Origin: an uncultured Oscillospiraceae bacterium
Lineage (GTDB): Bacteria > Bacillota > Clostridia > Oscillospirales > Acutalibacteraceae
NCBI GenBank assembly: GCA_900546265.1
Contig: URCA01000017.1
Span: forward strand, 1-64,000
Length of the DNA: 64,000 nucleotides
Reading direction: 5' to 3'
The notes under the pieces were generated by a model, which did no database searches, was not told where the DNA came from, and saw only the letters and a program-made list of their open reading frames with translations. Shown in pieces: positions 1-8,061 of the stretch. Each line of letters opens with the position of its first letter. The first letter of the stretch is position 1. The position numbers and the translations under genes were made by a program.

Positions 1-81
1 AAAGCCGTTTCGGACCAAGGAAGGCGCTGCGCCTTGCGCACCGCTTTGTGGTATAGTGATAACCAGAAAGGACGTGACGGC

Positions 82-441
82 TTGAACAAGGTCATCAGCC
101 GCTGCCCGGTGTGTAATCATGAGCTGACCGTGGCCAGGCTCCAATGCGATTCCTGCGACACAGTCATTGAAAATCACTTCCGGCTCAGCAAATTCGATTA
201 CCTCTCCGACGAAGAGCTGTATTTCACGGAAACGTTTATCCGCTGCCGGGGCAATATAAAGGAAGTGGAAAAGGAACTGGGGATTTCCTACCCCACCGTC
301 CGTTCCAAGCTCGACGCCGTGATTAAGGCGCTCGGGTATGAGACCCGCGCGGACGAACAGACGGCGAAACGGGAAGAGATTCTCAAGGCCCTGGAAAACG
401 GGTCGATTACGGTCGAACAGGCTATCGCCCAATTAAAATAA
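82..441 (+). CDS. DUF2089 family protein
   Basis: A 119-residue protein with an N-terminal zinc-ribbon-like pattern (CPVC near residue 8 and CDSC near residue 23) followed by a helix-turn-helix-like segment around GISYPTVRSKLDAVIKALGY. This is the layout of the DUF2089 family, small presumed DNA-binding proteins of Firmicutes. I chose the TTG start at 82 because AAAGGA sits about 9 bases upstream; an in-frame TTG at 34 has no such site. The C-terminal tail (ENGSITVEQAIAQLK) resembles the start of the next protein (EEGTITAEQGANLM), so the two probably share a short SHOCT-like helical motif. It is the first of three tightly spaced genes. Biochemical role unknown. Confidence 0.8.
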   Translation: MNKVISRCPVCNHELTVARLQCDSCDTVIENHFRLSKFDYLSDEELYFTETFIRCRGNIKEVEKELGISYPTVRSKLDAVIKALGYETRADEQTAKREEILKALENGSITVEQAIAQLK

Positions 442-456
442 GTAAGGAGACGCATC

Positions 457-837
457 ATGGATGAGCAATTGAGAATTCTGAAAATGGTGGAAGAGGGCAC
501 GATTACGGCGGAACAGGGGGCGAACCTGATGGCCGCCATGCACATCGACCAGCCGCCCGCTGCCCCCGCGGCCAGCAGCTACGATAAAAAAATGTTCCGC
601 GTGATCGTGGACAGCGAAACCGGCGACAAGGTCAAAGTGCAGTTCCCGGTAGGCGCCATAAAGAAGATCCTGAAGGCCACCGGCAAGCTGCCCATCCCGG
701 AAAAGGATCTGCAGGGCGTGGATCTCTCGAGCATGATGGACGCCATATCCGAATGCCTGGACGACGAAATCGAAGGGGACTTTGTCAGCGTGGAGGCGGC
801 GGACGGCACCATTGTCCGGGTATTCGTGGATAAATGA
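457..837 (+). CDS. SHOCT-like domain protein
   Basis: A 126-residue protein with no signal peptide or membrane segment. The first 30 residues (KMVEEGTITAEQGANLMAAM) form the short helical SHOCT-like/YvlB N-terminal motif that often sits beside DUF2089 genes. An Ala/Pro linker (residues 36-43) leads to a globular C-terminal part ending in EAADGTIVRVFVDK. That ending is closely echoed in the next gene (EAADGTFVSVKL), which suggests the two are related by duplication of the C-terminal domain. It begins 15 bases after the DUF2089 stop behind an AGGAG site, so the three genes are likely one transcript. Possible role in envelope stress, by analogy only. Confidence 0.7.
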   Translation: MDEQLRILKMVEEGTITAEQGANLMAAMHIDQPPAAPAASSYDKKMFRVIVDSETGDKVKVQFPVGAIKKILKATGKLPIPEKDLQGVDLSSMMDAISECLDDEIEGDFVSVEAADGTIVRVFVDK

Positions 838-841
838 CGCT

Positions 842-1105
842 ATGAGAATACAGATCCGCACCAAGGATTTTCGGCTGAATCTGCCCGTGCCGGCCGCCCT
901 GGTCGGCGGGGTGGTACGCGTCCTGCCCGATCGGCTATTCGAAAGCCTGCGGGCCAAAACGCCGGAGCCGTATGACGTCCTGATAACCAAAGACGTTGTC
1001 CGGCCGCTGCTAAAGGCATGCCTGGATACCATAAAGGAAAACAAGGGCCTGGAAGTCGTCCATGTCGAAGCGGCGGACGGCACATTCGTCTCCGTCAAGC
1101 TGTGA
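842..1105 (+). CDS. Small conserved protein paralogous to the upstream C-terminal domain
   Basis: An 87-residue protein starting at ATG 842, four bases after the upstream stop. It lacks the SHOCT-like N-terminus, and its C-terminal half (residues 45-87) matches the end of the upstream protein in pattern: a helix with acidic residues followed by VEAADGTFVSVKL. I do not recognise a named family. It closes the three-gene cluster, with a strong stem-loop directly after it. A longer in-frame reading from 782 exists but would overlap the upstream gene. Confidence 0.6.
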   Translation: MRIQIRTKDFRLNLPVPAALVGGVVRVLPDRLFESLRAKTPEPYDVLITKDVVRPLLKACLDTIKENKGLEVVHVEAADGTFVSVKL

Positions 1106-1110
1106 ATCAC

Positions 1111-1147
1111 AAAACGAGCCGCCGGCTTTCCGCCGACGGCTCGTTTT
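1111..1147. terminator. Bidirectional rho-independent terminator
   Basis: AAAACGAGCCG and CGGCTCGTTTT form a perfect stem with A- and T-runs at its two ends, between the convergent DUF2089 cluster and the coiled-coil gene. It can serve both strands. Confidence 0.85.
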
Positions 1148-1173
1148 CGTTTGCTTCGTAGGATCTTGTCCGT

Positions 1174-1659
1174 TTATTCCTGCGGCTCCGCCGCCGCCTC
1201 GCTGCGCTTGGGCGCCGGATTGCGGAGAATCTGCCGCGCCTGCCGGATTTCCGTCAGCTGACGCCCCAATGTCTCCTCTGCGCTGCGCAGCACATCCTCG
1301 GAAAACTCCTGCGCCCCCTTGCGCATTTCCCGCGCCTTCTGCTGGGACTGGCTCAGGATCTCCTTGGCCTTGGCCTGCGCCTGGCGCACCACTTCCTCGT
1401 GGGACACCATGCTGCGCGCCCGCTCCTCGGCGGTGCGGATGATTCCCTCCGCCTCCCGCTTGGCGGTGGCCACAATATCGGTGCGATCGGCCACGATGGC
1501 CCGGGCCTGCCGGATTTCGGAAGGCATGTTGCCGCGGATATCGTCGATAATGTCCCGCAGGTGATCCGCCTCAATGAGGCATTTCCCCCCGGAAAGAGGC
1601 ATGCTCCAGGCCTTGTCAATCATATCGTCGATTTGATCCAGCAATTCATCAACGGTCAT
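1174..1659 (-). CDS. Coiled-coil protein resembling an ATP synthase b-subunit/DivIVA-type stalk
   Basis: A 161-residue, highly charged protein, nearly all predicted helix (residues 45-145 rich in A, E, K, Q, R with heptad spacing). It has no membrane segment. The family is commonly auto-annotated as ATPase or H+-ATPase subunit-like, but nothing here shows ATPase activity. Start ATG 1659 (MTVDELL) lies inside the last codons of coaD, an 11-base overlap that implies translational coupling. In Clostridia this gene regularly follows rsmD-coaD. Probably a cytoplasmic structural or division-related protein; function uncertain. Confidence 0.65.
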   Translation of the reverse strand: MTVDELLDQIDDMIDKAWSMPLSGGKCLIEADHLRDIIDDIRGNMPSEIRQARAIVADRTDIVATAKREAEGIIRTAEERARSMVSHEEVVRQAQAKAKEILSQSQQKAREMRKGAQEFSEDVLRSAEETLGRQLTEIRQARQILRNPAPKRSEAAAEPQE

Positions 1660-2152
1660 TTTCCTCATCCCTTCCAATCTTTTTCATGATGTCCGGCACG
1701 ATGCAGGCCGGCACGAACTCCGAAATGTCGCCGCCCAGGCCCGCCACCTGCTTGACCAGGCTGGAGGACAGATACATGTTGTCCGCCGCCGTGGTCAGGA
1801 ACACCGTTTCCGCCTCGGGGTACAGCTTTCGGTTGGTCAGCGCCATCTGGAACTCATACTCGAAATCCGACATGGCCCGCAGCCCCTTGACGATGACGTC
1901 GGCATGCCTCTGCCGAGCGTATTCCGCCAGCAGCCCGCCGTAGCTGTCCACCTCCACGTTGGAAAGCCCCGACGTGGCCCGCCGCAGGAAATCCATCCGC
2001 TCCTCCTTGTTGAACATCGGCTGCTTGGAGGAGTTGGTCATCACCACCACGATCACTTGGTCGAACAGCTGGGCCGCCCGGCGCACAATATCCAAATGCC
2101 CGTGGGTCACCGGGTCAAAGCTGCCCGGACATATCGCCACTTTCACGCTCAT
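1649..2152 (-). CDS. coaD: Phosphopantetheine adenylyltransferase
   Basis: A 167-residue enzyme that transfers AMP from ATP to 4'-phosphopantetheine, the penultimate step of coenzyme A synthesis, in the cytosol. The nucleotidyltransferase signature CPGSFDPVTHGHLDI lies at residues 8-22 with the catalytic His in THGH. The second conserved block (TAADNMYLSSSLVKQ) near residue 120 carries the conserved S-S motif. Length is typical. Start MSVKVAICPG was preferred over upstream in-frame starts because the family begins a few residues before the first beta strand. It follows rsmD, the common bacterial rsmD-coaD order. Confidence 0.96.
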   Translation of the reverse strand: MSVKVAICPGSFDPVTHGHLDIVRRAAQLFDQVIVVVMTNSSKQPMFNKEERMDFLRRATSGLSNVEVDSYGGLLAEYARQRHADVIVKGLRAMSDFEYEFQMALTNRKLYPEAETVFLTTAADNMYLSSSLVKQVAGLGGDISEFVPACIVPDIMKKIGRDEENDR

Positions 2153-2231
2153 CATCCATTCCGTCACCCGCAGGTGAATTCGATATCCCTTTTGTTTTCA
2201 CGGCAGGCAGCCTCGCGGTGCCGCCGACTTT

Positions 2232-2789
2232 TCAGTCTTCCTCCGGCTCCACCGTTTCCCAGCGGTACAGCCAGATATGCACCCGTCCGTATCGGTAAGT
2301 GCGGGCCAGCGCAAAATCTCCGACCCGTTCGGGCATCTCCTGCCCCGCGTCGCTTTCGCAGACGATCAGCCCGCCCCGGTTCATGTGCGGCGTCACCCGC
2401 TCGAGGGTGTCCCGCAGCAGGTTCGCTCCATACGGCGGGTCGAGAAACGCCACATCAAAGGAATCCCCCGGCCGCACCAGAAAGGAGGCCGCGTCCTGCG
2501 CCACCGCCTGGGAGGCCTCGCTCAGCCCCGCGGCCTTGAGATTGCGGCGGATGACCTCCACCGCCGCCGGGTTGCGATCCACAAATACGCATCCCGACGC
2601 ACCCCGGCTGAGGGCCTCGATCCCCAGCTGGCCGGAGCCGGCAAACAAATCCAGCACCCGCCGGCCCTCGATATCGAACTGTATGGCGCTGAACAGCGCC
2701 TCCTTCACCTTTTCGGAGGTGGGCCGGGTTTCCTCGCCGCTCAGGGTCTCCAGCCGGCGCCCCCTCGCGCTTCCGGTTATGATTCGCAT
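2232..2789 (-). CDS. rsmD: 16S rRNA (guanine(966)-N(2))-methyltransferase
   Basis: A 185-residue SAM-dependent methyltransferase that modifies G966 of 16S rRNA. It shows the RsmD N-terminus (MRIITGSARGRRL), the threonine-rich loop (RPTSEKVKEALF), SAM motif I (LDLFAGSGQLGIEALSRG, about residues 46-63) and the catalytic motif DPPY near residue 117. Length matches the family. It is the first gene of the rsmD-coaD-coiled-coil group, with about 80 bases to coaD. Confidence 0.95.
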   Translation of the reverse strand: MRIITGSARGRRLETLSGEETRPTSEKVKEALFSAIQFDIEGRRVLDLFAGSGQLGIEALSRGASGCVFVDRNPAAVEVIRRNLKAAGLSEASQAVAQDAASFLVRPGDSFDVAFLDPPYGANLLRDTLERVTPHMNRGGLIVCESDAGQEMPERVGDFALARTYRYGRVHIWLYRWETVEPEED

Positions 2790-2912
2790 AGCTTTGTATC
2801 CTGCCTGTCTTTCTCAATTCTCGGGCGGCCCGCGGCCTCCCAGCCCTAGAGCCGTCTGGCTCCGGCCTTATCTGTTTATTATCCCACGGCAGGCCCTCTG
2901 TGTCAAGCTTCC

Positions 2913-3707
2913 CTATAACTGCTTGTCCCGGTCGAGACTCGCCTGAGCCGCGGCCACCACCGCCGCCTCAAAGGCGTCCTTCTGCAGGGAACACACCCCC
3001 GCGATGGTGGTGCCGCCCGGCGAACAGACCTGATCGGCCAGCGCCCGGGGATGCTCCCCCGTCTCCTGGAGCAACCGGGTGGTGCCCAGCACCGCCTGGC
3101 TCGCGATTTTCAGCGCCAGCGGCTTCGGGATCCCGAACTGTACCCCCGCCTGGGCCAGCGCGTCCACATACAGCAGCGTGTACGCCGGGGAACAGCTGGC
3201 AATCACCGAGAAAGCGGAAAACAGCTTTTCCTCCAACTCGATGACCTCGCCCACCGCCTCAAAAATCCGGCGGACCACCGCCTTGTGGCCCTCCTCCGTC
3301 AGCCGGTTGCCGCAGAAAGCGCTGATGGACTCGTTCACCTTGGCGTTGATGTTGGGCATCACCCGGATAAGCGGCAGCCCCTCGCCCAGCAGCTCCTCCA
3401 AAGAGGCCAACGTTTTGCCCGCCGCGATGGAAATCACCAGCGGCCGGCTGCGGTGCAGCGTCGCCGACAGGGCGGGCAGCACCGCGGGCAGCACCTGCGG
3501 CTTGACCGCCAGCACCAGGGTGTCCACCCCCGACGCCACCGATTCGCCCGACGGGCAGATGGTGATGCCGCAGTCCTCGTACAGCGCGTTCAGCTTGTCC
3601 TCGTCGGTGTCGTATACCCAGATGTTTTCTCCCCGGAAACCGCCGCCGGCCATCCCGCGGATGATGGCGCCCGCCATGTTTCCCGCTCCTACAAAACCAA
3701 CGGTCAT
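2913..3707 (-). CDS. proC: Pyrroline-5-carboxylate reductase
   Basis: A 264-residue NAD(P)H-dependent enzyme that makes proline from 1-pyrroline-5-carboxylate. The Rossmann motif GFVGAGNMAGAIIRGM opens the protein, VLAVKPQVL follows at about residue 66, and the family signature near the C-terminus (LADQVCSPGGTTIAGV) is present. Length is normal. It stands alone on the minus strand. A stop-proximal stem-loop was not obvious. No proA or proB is in the window. Confidence 0.95.
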   Translation of the reverse strand: MTVGFVGAGNMAGAIIRGMAGGGFRGENIWVYDTDEDKLNALYEDCGITICPSGESVASGVDTLVLAVKPQVLPAVLPALSATLHRSRPLVISIAAGKTLASLEELLGEGLPLIRVMPNINAKVNESISAFCGNRLTEEGHKAVVRRIFEAVGEVIELEEKLFSAFSVIASCSPAYTLLYVDALAQAGVQFGIPKPLALKIASQAVLGTTRLLQETGEHPRALADQVCSPGGTTIAGVCSLQKDAFEAAVVAAAQASLDRDKQL

Positions 3708-3796
3708 ACCCGCCGCCCCTTTTCCTTATAAACTCTGCGTTTCTTCTATTTTACGCACATTGCCCGCCCTTGTCAAACGCTAAATCCCGCCGTCCG

Positions 3797-4819
3797 TCAC
3801 CGTCCCGCGCAGGGATGGACGATGACGCCGGTCAGCTCCACCTGCGCGCAGAGATAGCCGTCCTTCATCGGCTCCTCCTTCGCGTAATCGGTGGATAAAT
3901 ATTTCTTATTGTCGTCCGCGAAGGTGGTGACCACCACCGTGTCTCCGCCCAAGGCGTTCTGCGCCATGACGCCGCCCACGAAATTGGCCCCGGAGGACAC
4001 CCCGACCCCCAGGCCCAGCTGCTCGGACAGCATCCGCGCCATCCGCAGCGCGTCCCCGTCCTCCACCGATATCACCTCGTCCAACTCCTCCAGCTTCACA
4101 ATGGAAGGGATGAACTCGTCGGAAATGCCCTGAATCCGGTGGCTGCCCACCTTATAGCCGGTGGACAGGGTGGGGGAATTGGCCGGCTCCAGAGGGAACA
4201 CCTTGCAGGCCGGGTTGACCTGCCGCAGCCGCCGGCCGATGCCCATCACCGTGCCGCCGGTGCCCACGCCGGCTACCACCCCGTCGGCCCTCAGGCCGAG
4301 CGTCTCCAGCTGCTCCGCGATTTCCGCGCCGGTGTACAGGAAATGGGTCTCGGTATTGTCCTCGTTGGAAAACTGCCGGGGCAGGAATACCCCGCCGCCC
4401 CGGGCCAGCTCCTCCGTCATGGCGATGGAGCCGAGAAAGCCCCCCTCCTCGCGGGAGACCAGGCGCACCTCGGCCCCGTAGCTTTCCATCAGGCGGATCC
4501 GTTCCATGCTCATCCAGTCAGGCATGTAGATGATGACGTCGTGCCCCAGATACCTCCCCAGGGCGGAGAAGGCGATGCCGGTGTTGCCGCTTGTGGCCTC
4601 TATAATCCGATCGCCCGGCTGAATCGTCCCCCGCTCATAGGCTTTCCGCAGGATGTGGAAGGCCACCCTGTCCTTGATGTTGCCCGTCAGATTGTAGCTT
4701 TCCATCTTGGCGAACAGCCGCCGCGCCTCTCCCCGGAAGCGGTAGTGGATTTCCAGCAGAGGGGTGCGCCCGATCAAAGGGGCGATGCGATCGAATTGTT
4801 CCCGTTTCTCCTGTGTCAT
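3797..4819 (-). CDS. PLP-dependent cysteine synthase family protein
   Basis: A 340-residue fold-type II PLP enzyme. It shows GRTPLLEI (residues 16-23), the PLP-lysine motif NLTGNIKDR (Lys near residue 47), the substrate loop EATSGNTGIA and the phosphate-binding GTGGTVMGIGRRLR. The HRIQGISDEFIP block is typical of CysK/CysM-type enzymes that condense an activated serine with sulfide or another nucleophile. It lacks a CBS domain. Start ATG 4819 has GAAGGGAAG about 8 bases upstream. Without cysE nearby I cannot say whether it is CysK, CysM or a specialised homologue. It lies 14 bases downstream of the Nudix gene, so the two may be cotranscribed. Confidence 0.85.
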   Translation of the reverse strand: MTQEKREQFDRIAPLIGRTPLLEIHYRFRGEARRLFAKMESYNLTGNIKDRVAFHILRKAYERGTIQPGDRIIEATSGNTGIAFSALGRYLGHDVIIYMPDWMSMERIRLMESYGAEVRLVSREEGGFLGSIAMTEELARGGGVFLPRQFSNEDNTETHFLYTGAEIAEQLETLGLRADGVVAGVGTGGTVMGIGRRLRQVNPACKVFPLEPANSPTLSTGYKVGSHRIQGISDEFIPSIVKLEELDEVISVEDGDALRMARMLSEQLGLGVGVSSGANFVGGVMAQNALGGDTVVVTTFADDNKKYLSTDYAKEEPMKDGYLCAQVELTGVIVHPCAGR

Positions 4820-4833
4820 ATGCGTTCTTCCCT

Positions 4834-5391
4834 TCAAAAAGCGCCCAGGCGCGCCCCGATTTTCCGATATATATACAGCATATACGGCTCCGTTACATAT
4901 TGTTCCAGCTGCCGCACGCTGACCCAGCGCACCCCGCTGTTTTCGTCCGTTTTCGCGGCCAGCGGCTGGTTCTCCGGCGCGGTCAGCGCGTACCCCACCG
5001 ATAGATGCAGATGGGCCGTCACATACCGCCCCTGCTTTTCGTGGCCCCATACCGGCAGAATGTCCAGCGACTGGATGGCGGGGCTCAGCGGCTCCGCCTC
5101 CCGGATGCCGGTTTCCTCCCGGGCCTCCCGCATGGCCGCCGCCAAGAGATCGGCCTGCCCGTCGGCATGCCCGCCCGTCCAGCTCCAGGCGCGGAACTGG
5201 TTGTGGAACACCAGCAGCACCTTGGTTTTGGCCGGGTTGAACACCAGGGCCGAGGCGGTGATGTGCGCCGGGTGCTCCCGCTGCAGCACCCCGTCCGCGT
5301 CCCGCCGGATGAATGCCAGTATCTGCCGCTGATCCGCCTCTTCCTGGACATTGCGCGCCTCGAACCGCCAGATATCCTCCTGGTAAGACAC
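4834..5391 (-). CDS. Nudix hydrolase
   Basis: A 185-residue Nudix-fold protein with a 40-residue N-terminal helical extension. The core REAREETGI is intact (residues 88-96), so the metal-binding glutamates are present. The glutamate that normally closes the first part of the Nudix box (GX5E) is alanine here. Substrate is not predictable; family members hydrolyse nucleoside diphosphates linked to another group. GSRs such as WSWTGGHADGQ suggest the subfamily found in many Clostridia. Upstream of the cysteine-synthase-like gene and downstream of the glycosylase, all on one strand. Confidence 0.85.
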   Translation of the reverse strand: MSYQEDIWRFEARNVQEEADQRQILAFIRRDADGVLQREHPAHITASALVFNPAKTKVLLVFHNQFRAWSWTGGHADGQADLLAAAMREAREETGIREAEPLSPAIQSLDILPVWGHEKQGRYVTAHLHLSVGYALTAPENQPLAAKTDENSGVRWVSVRQLEQYVTEPYMLYIYRKIGARLGAF

Positions 5392-5427
5392 GGCCGCGCC
5401 CCCCTCTCCTGTATTCTTATAGTAGTA

Positions 5428-5919
5428 TTATATATAGGCCAGAATCGCCCGGTATGCCTGCGTGAGCTCGTCCAGCGTGGCACGGCAGTTGGCCGGGCTG
5501 GTGGAGGGCAGCGGGATGGCCGGCCGCCCTGTAACCGGCAGGCAATAGCGGCGGTAGAGCGCCGCCGCCTTTGTGCCGGTGGTGAAAATCGCGCGGATGT
5601 CCGCCCGATCCAGTACCCGGCGCAGATCGTTTATCTCCGGCTGCCGGATGGAGCCGTCGTCCGCCCCTTCTATGGAACAGGCGCGCAGCACGTCCCACAG
5701 GGCGATGTGATGCCGCCGGGCGAACGCCAGGCGCTCCTGCGTGCCCGCGGGCGTCTCCTCTCCCCACAGCGCGGCCAGCACCCGCCAAAACCGGTTCTGC
5801 GGATGCGCATAATAAAAGCCCGCCTCCCGGGACTTGGGAGACGGCATGGTTCCCAACAGCAACACGCGGGATCCGGCGTCCGCCACCGGTTCCAGCGGAT
5901 GAAGCACCCGTTCGATCAT
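5428..5919 (-). CDS. DNA-deoxyinosine (hypoxanthine-DNA) glycosylase, UDG superfamily
   Basis: A 163-residue single-domain glycosylase. Motif 1 is LLLGTMPSPKSREAGFYYAH (about residues 19-38), followed by PQNRFWRVL; motif 2 is the C-terminal LPSTSPAN (about residues 137-144). This pattern fits the family-6 UDG-like hypoxanthine-DNA glycosylases, which remove deaminated adenine from DNA, better than classical MUG or UDG. Length is typical. A longer upstream reading frame in another phase is a shadow. Assignment of the substrate rests on family resemblance only. Confidence 0.8.
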   Translation of the reverse strand: MIERVLHPLEPVADAGSRVLLLGTMPSPKSREAGFYYAHPQNRFWRVLAALWGEETPAGTQERLAFARRHHIALWDVLRACSIEGADDGSIRQPEINDLRRVLDRADIRAIFTTGTKAAALYRRYCLPVTGRPAIPLPSTSPANCRATLDELTQAYRAILAYI

Positions 5920-6059
5920 GTCCTCCGCCTCCTGTCTTTGAACCGCCGGCCGGCGTGTTCGCTCCGGTCAACCAATGGTATTCTTTGATTTTACACATTG
6001 TGGCCCCGGTTCGCAAGTCCTTTGACGGAAAAATCCGCAAAAACCAGACGTTGGCCTTA

Positions 6060-6108
6060 TTGACAAAAGTCCGAAATCGGATTATAATACAGCCGTCCGA
6101 TTTCGGAC
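6060..6108 (+). promoter_or_regulatory. Consensus sigma-A promoter with twin MarR operators
   Basis: TTGACA at 6060-6065 and TATAAT at 6083-6088 are both perfect and exactly 17 bases apart. GTCCGAAATCGGAT (6069-6082) fills the spacer, and GTCCGATTTCGGAC (6095-6108) lies just after the -10. The two are near-palindromes of the same motif with centres 26 bases apart, as expected for autorepression by the MarR protein encoded directly downstream. Confidence 0.9.
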
Positions 6109-6126
6109 GAATAAGGAGGCGCTTTC

Positions 6127-6579
6127 ATGCCGGAGAAACATACGGCCAGGCGGTTTTCAGAATACAACCGCATCCTCAAGGAAAACGATGAGCTGTACCG
6201 CAGCGCCGTCAAGACGATGGGCCTGCCCGATTGCGCTTTCTGGATTCTGTATACGCTGCGGGAAAGCAGCGAGACGCTGACGCAAAGCGACGTTTGTTAT
6301 ACCCTGTACCAGCCGAAGCAAACGGTTAACTCCGCCTTGAAAAAGCTGGCGGACGGCGGCTATATCGTCTTGAGCGAGCAGAAGGATCGCCGCAGCAAGC
6401 CATTGTCCTTAACCGAAAAGGGCCAAAGACTTGCTGAAAAAACGGTGGACAGGGTTATCGCCGCCGAGCACCGCGCTCTGGCAGGACTGTCGGAAGAAAA
6501 GCAGGATATTTTTATCCGGCTGTTCCGCCAATACACCGATTTGCTGCGTGACAGCCTGGCGGCTCTGAACGAGCCGTAA
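6127..6579 (+). CDS. MarR family transcriptional regulator
   Basis: A 150-residue winged-helix regulator. The recognition region is TLTQSDVCYTLYQPKQTVNSALKKL-type (residues 56-80) and the wing contains the basic KDRRSKPLSLTEKG motif that defines MarR proteins. Start ATG 6127 follows AAGGAGG with good spacing. It lies directly behind twin operators overlapping a consensus promoter and 73 bases ahead of a MATE efflux gene. The likely job is a ligand-released repressor of its own operon. Ligand unknown. Confidence 0.92.
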   Translation: MPEKHTARRFSEYNRILKENDELYRSAVKTMGLPDCAFWILYTLRESSETLTQSDVCYTLYQPKQTVNSALKKLADGGYIVLSEQKDRRSKPLSLTEKGQRLAEKTVDRVIAAEHRALAGLSEEKQDIFIRLFRQYTDLLRDSLAALNEP

Positions 6580-6652
6580 CGGCCCCCTGCGGAAAACAAC
6601 CGGCGGCGGGAACGCCCGACAGCACCCGCCTGTATAGAAATAGGTGACGAAC

Positions 6653-7984
6653 ATGACCATACAATTATCCGATCATTTTACATATAAGAAGCTGCTGCGC
6701 TTCTGCTTCCCGCCTATCGTGATGATGATGTTCACCTCGATTTACGGCGTGGTTGACGGATTATTCGTATCCAATTTTGTTGGTAAAATCCCCTTTGCCG
6801 CCATTAATCTGGTGATGCCCTTTGTCATGATACTCGGCGGCTTCGGCTTTATGATCGGGACGGGCGGCAGCGCCCTGGTGGCCAAAACCCTGGGCGAAAA
6901 CGATAAGGAGCGGGCGAATCGGTATTTCACCATGATGATACAGCTCACCCTATGTCTCGGCGTCGTCCTTTCGGTTGTCGGCGTTCTGTTTATCCGGCCC
7001 ATCTCTTACCTGCTCGGGGCCACCGATTCCATGATCGAGGACTGCGTTTTGTACGGCCGGGTGGTTCTGAGCTTCAACACGGCCTTTATGCTGCAAAATG
7101 TGTTTCAAACCTTTTTGGCGGCCGCTGAAAAGCCAAAGCTCGGCCTGGCGGCGACGGTTGCCGCCGGCGTAACGAATATGGCGCTGGACGCGTTGTTCAT
7201 CGTCGGCTTCGGCTGGGGGGTGGCGGGCGCTGCTCTGGCCACCGGCCTCAGCCAGTGCATCGGCGGCATTCTGCCGCTCCTCTACTTTTTACGGCCGAAC
7301 AGCAGCCTGCTGCGGCTGACCAAAACCAGGCCGGAGGGGACCGTTCTGCTGAAGGCCTGCGCCAACGGCTCTTCCGAGCTGATGACCAGCATATCGGGAT
7401 CGCTCGTCAGTATGCTGTACAATTTTCAGCTGCTGAAATTTGCCGGGGAAAACGGCGTGGCGGCCTACGGCGTCCTGATGTATATACAGTTTATTTTCGC
7501 GGCCCTTTTTATCGGCTACACAATCGGAACGGCCCCCATCGTGGGGTACCATTACGGCGCGGAAAACTATACGGAACTGAAAAACCTGCTGCGTAAAAGC
7601 GTGTGGCTGATGGGGATCGCCGGCGTGGCGATGATGGTGCTGGCGCAGCTTCTGGCTTTCCCTTTGGCCAAAATCTTTGTCGGGTACGACGCGGGGCTTC
7701 TGTCCATGACCCGGCACGCTTTTCACGTGTTCTCCTTTTCCTTTATCCTGGCGGGCTTCAATATTTTCACCTCCTCCTTTTTCACGGCGCTGAATAACGG
7801 CGGGATTTCGGCCATTATCTCCTTTCTGCGCACCCTGGTGTTTCAAACCCTTTCCGTTTTGCTTTTGCCGCTGCTGTTTGGCCTGGACGGCATCTGGTGG
7901 GCCATCACGGTGGCGGAGATTTTCGCCTGTCTCATTTCTGTGACCTTCCTGTTTGCCAAAAGGAATCAATACTATTATATGTGA
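6653..7984 (+). CDS. MATE family efflux transporter
   Basis: A 443-residue integral membrane protein with about 12 hydrophobic segments in two related halves, the MATE layout. MATE proteins export cationic drugs or metabolites using a Na+ or H+ gradient. Conserved features include GVVDGLFVSNFVG near residue 26 and the PLLYFLRPNSSLLRL inter-half region near residue 206. I preferred ATG 6653 over GTG 6644 because AGGTGA overlaps the GTG and is correctly spaced for the ATG. Cotranscribed with the MarR gene, which likely regulates it. Confidence 0.9.
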   Translation: MTIQLSDHFTYKKLLRFCFPPIVMMMFTSIYGVVDGLFVSNFVGKIPFAAINLVMPFVMILGGFGFMIGTGGSALVAKTLGENDKERANRYFTMMIQLTLCLGVVLSVVGVLFIRPISYLLGATDSMIEDCVLYGRVVLSFNTAFMLQNVFQTFLAAAEKPKLGLAATVAAGVTNMALDALFIVGFGWGVAGAALATGLSQCIGGILPLLYFLRPNSSLLRLTKTRPEGTVLLKACANGSSELMTSISGSLVSMLYNFQLLKFAGENGVAAYGVLMYIQFIFAALFIGYTIGTAPIVGYHYGAENYTELKNLLRKSVWLMGIAGVAMMVLAQLLAFPLAKIFVGYDAGLLSMTRHAFHVFSFSFILAGFNIFTSSFFTALNNGGISAIISFLRTLVFQTLSVLLLPLLFGLDGIWWAITVAEIFACLISVTFLFAKRNQYYYM

Positions 7985-8010
7985 CGCTGCAAGCGGCCGA
8001 GAGCGTCCGC

Positions 8011-8054
8011 AAAAATACCCGCCAAGCCTTCCTATCGGCCTGGCGGGTATTTTT
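8011..8054. terminator. Bidirectional rho-independent terminator
   Basis: AAAAATACCCGCCA and TGGCGGGTATTTTT form a long stem between the convergent MATE gene and trpA. A- and T-runs at the ends fit termination in both directions, including the end of the trp operon. Confidence 0.9.
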
Positions 8055-8061
8055 GCGTTTT

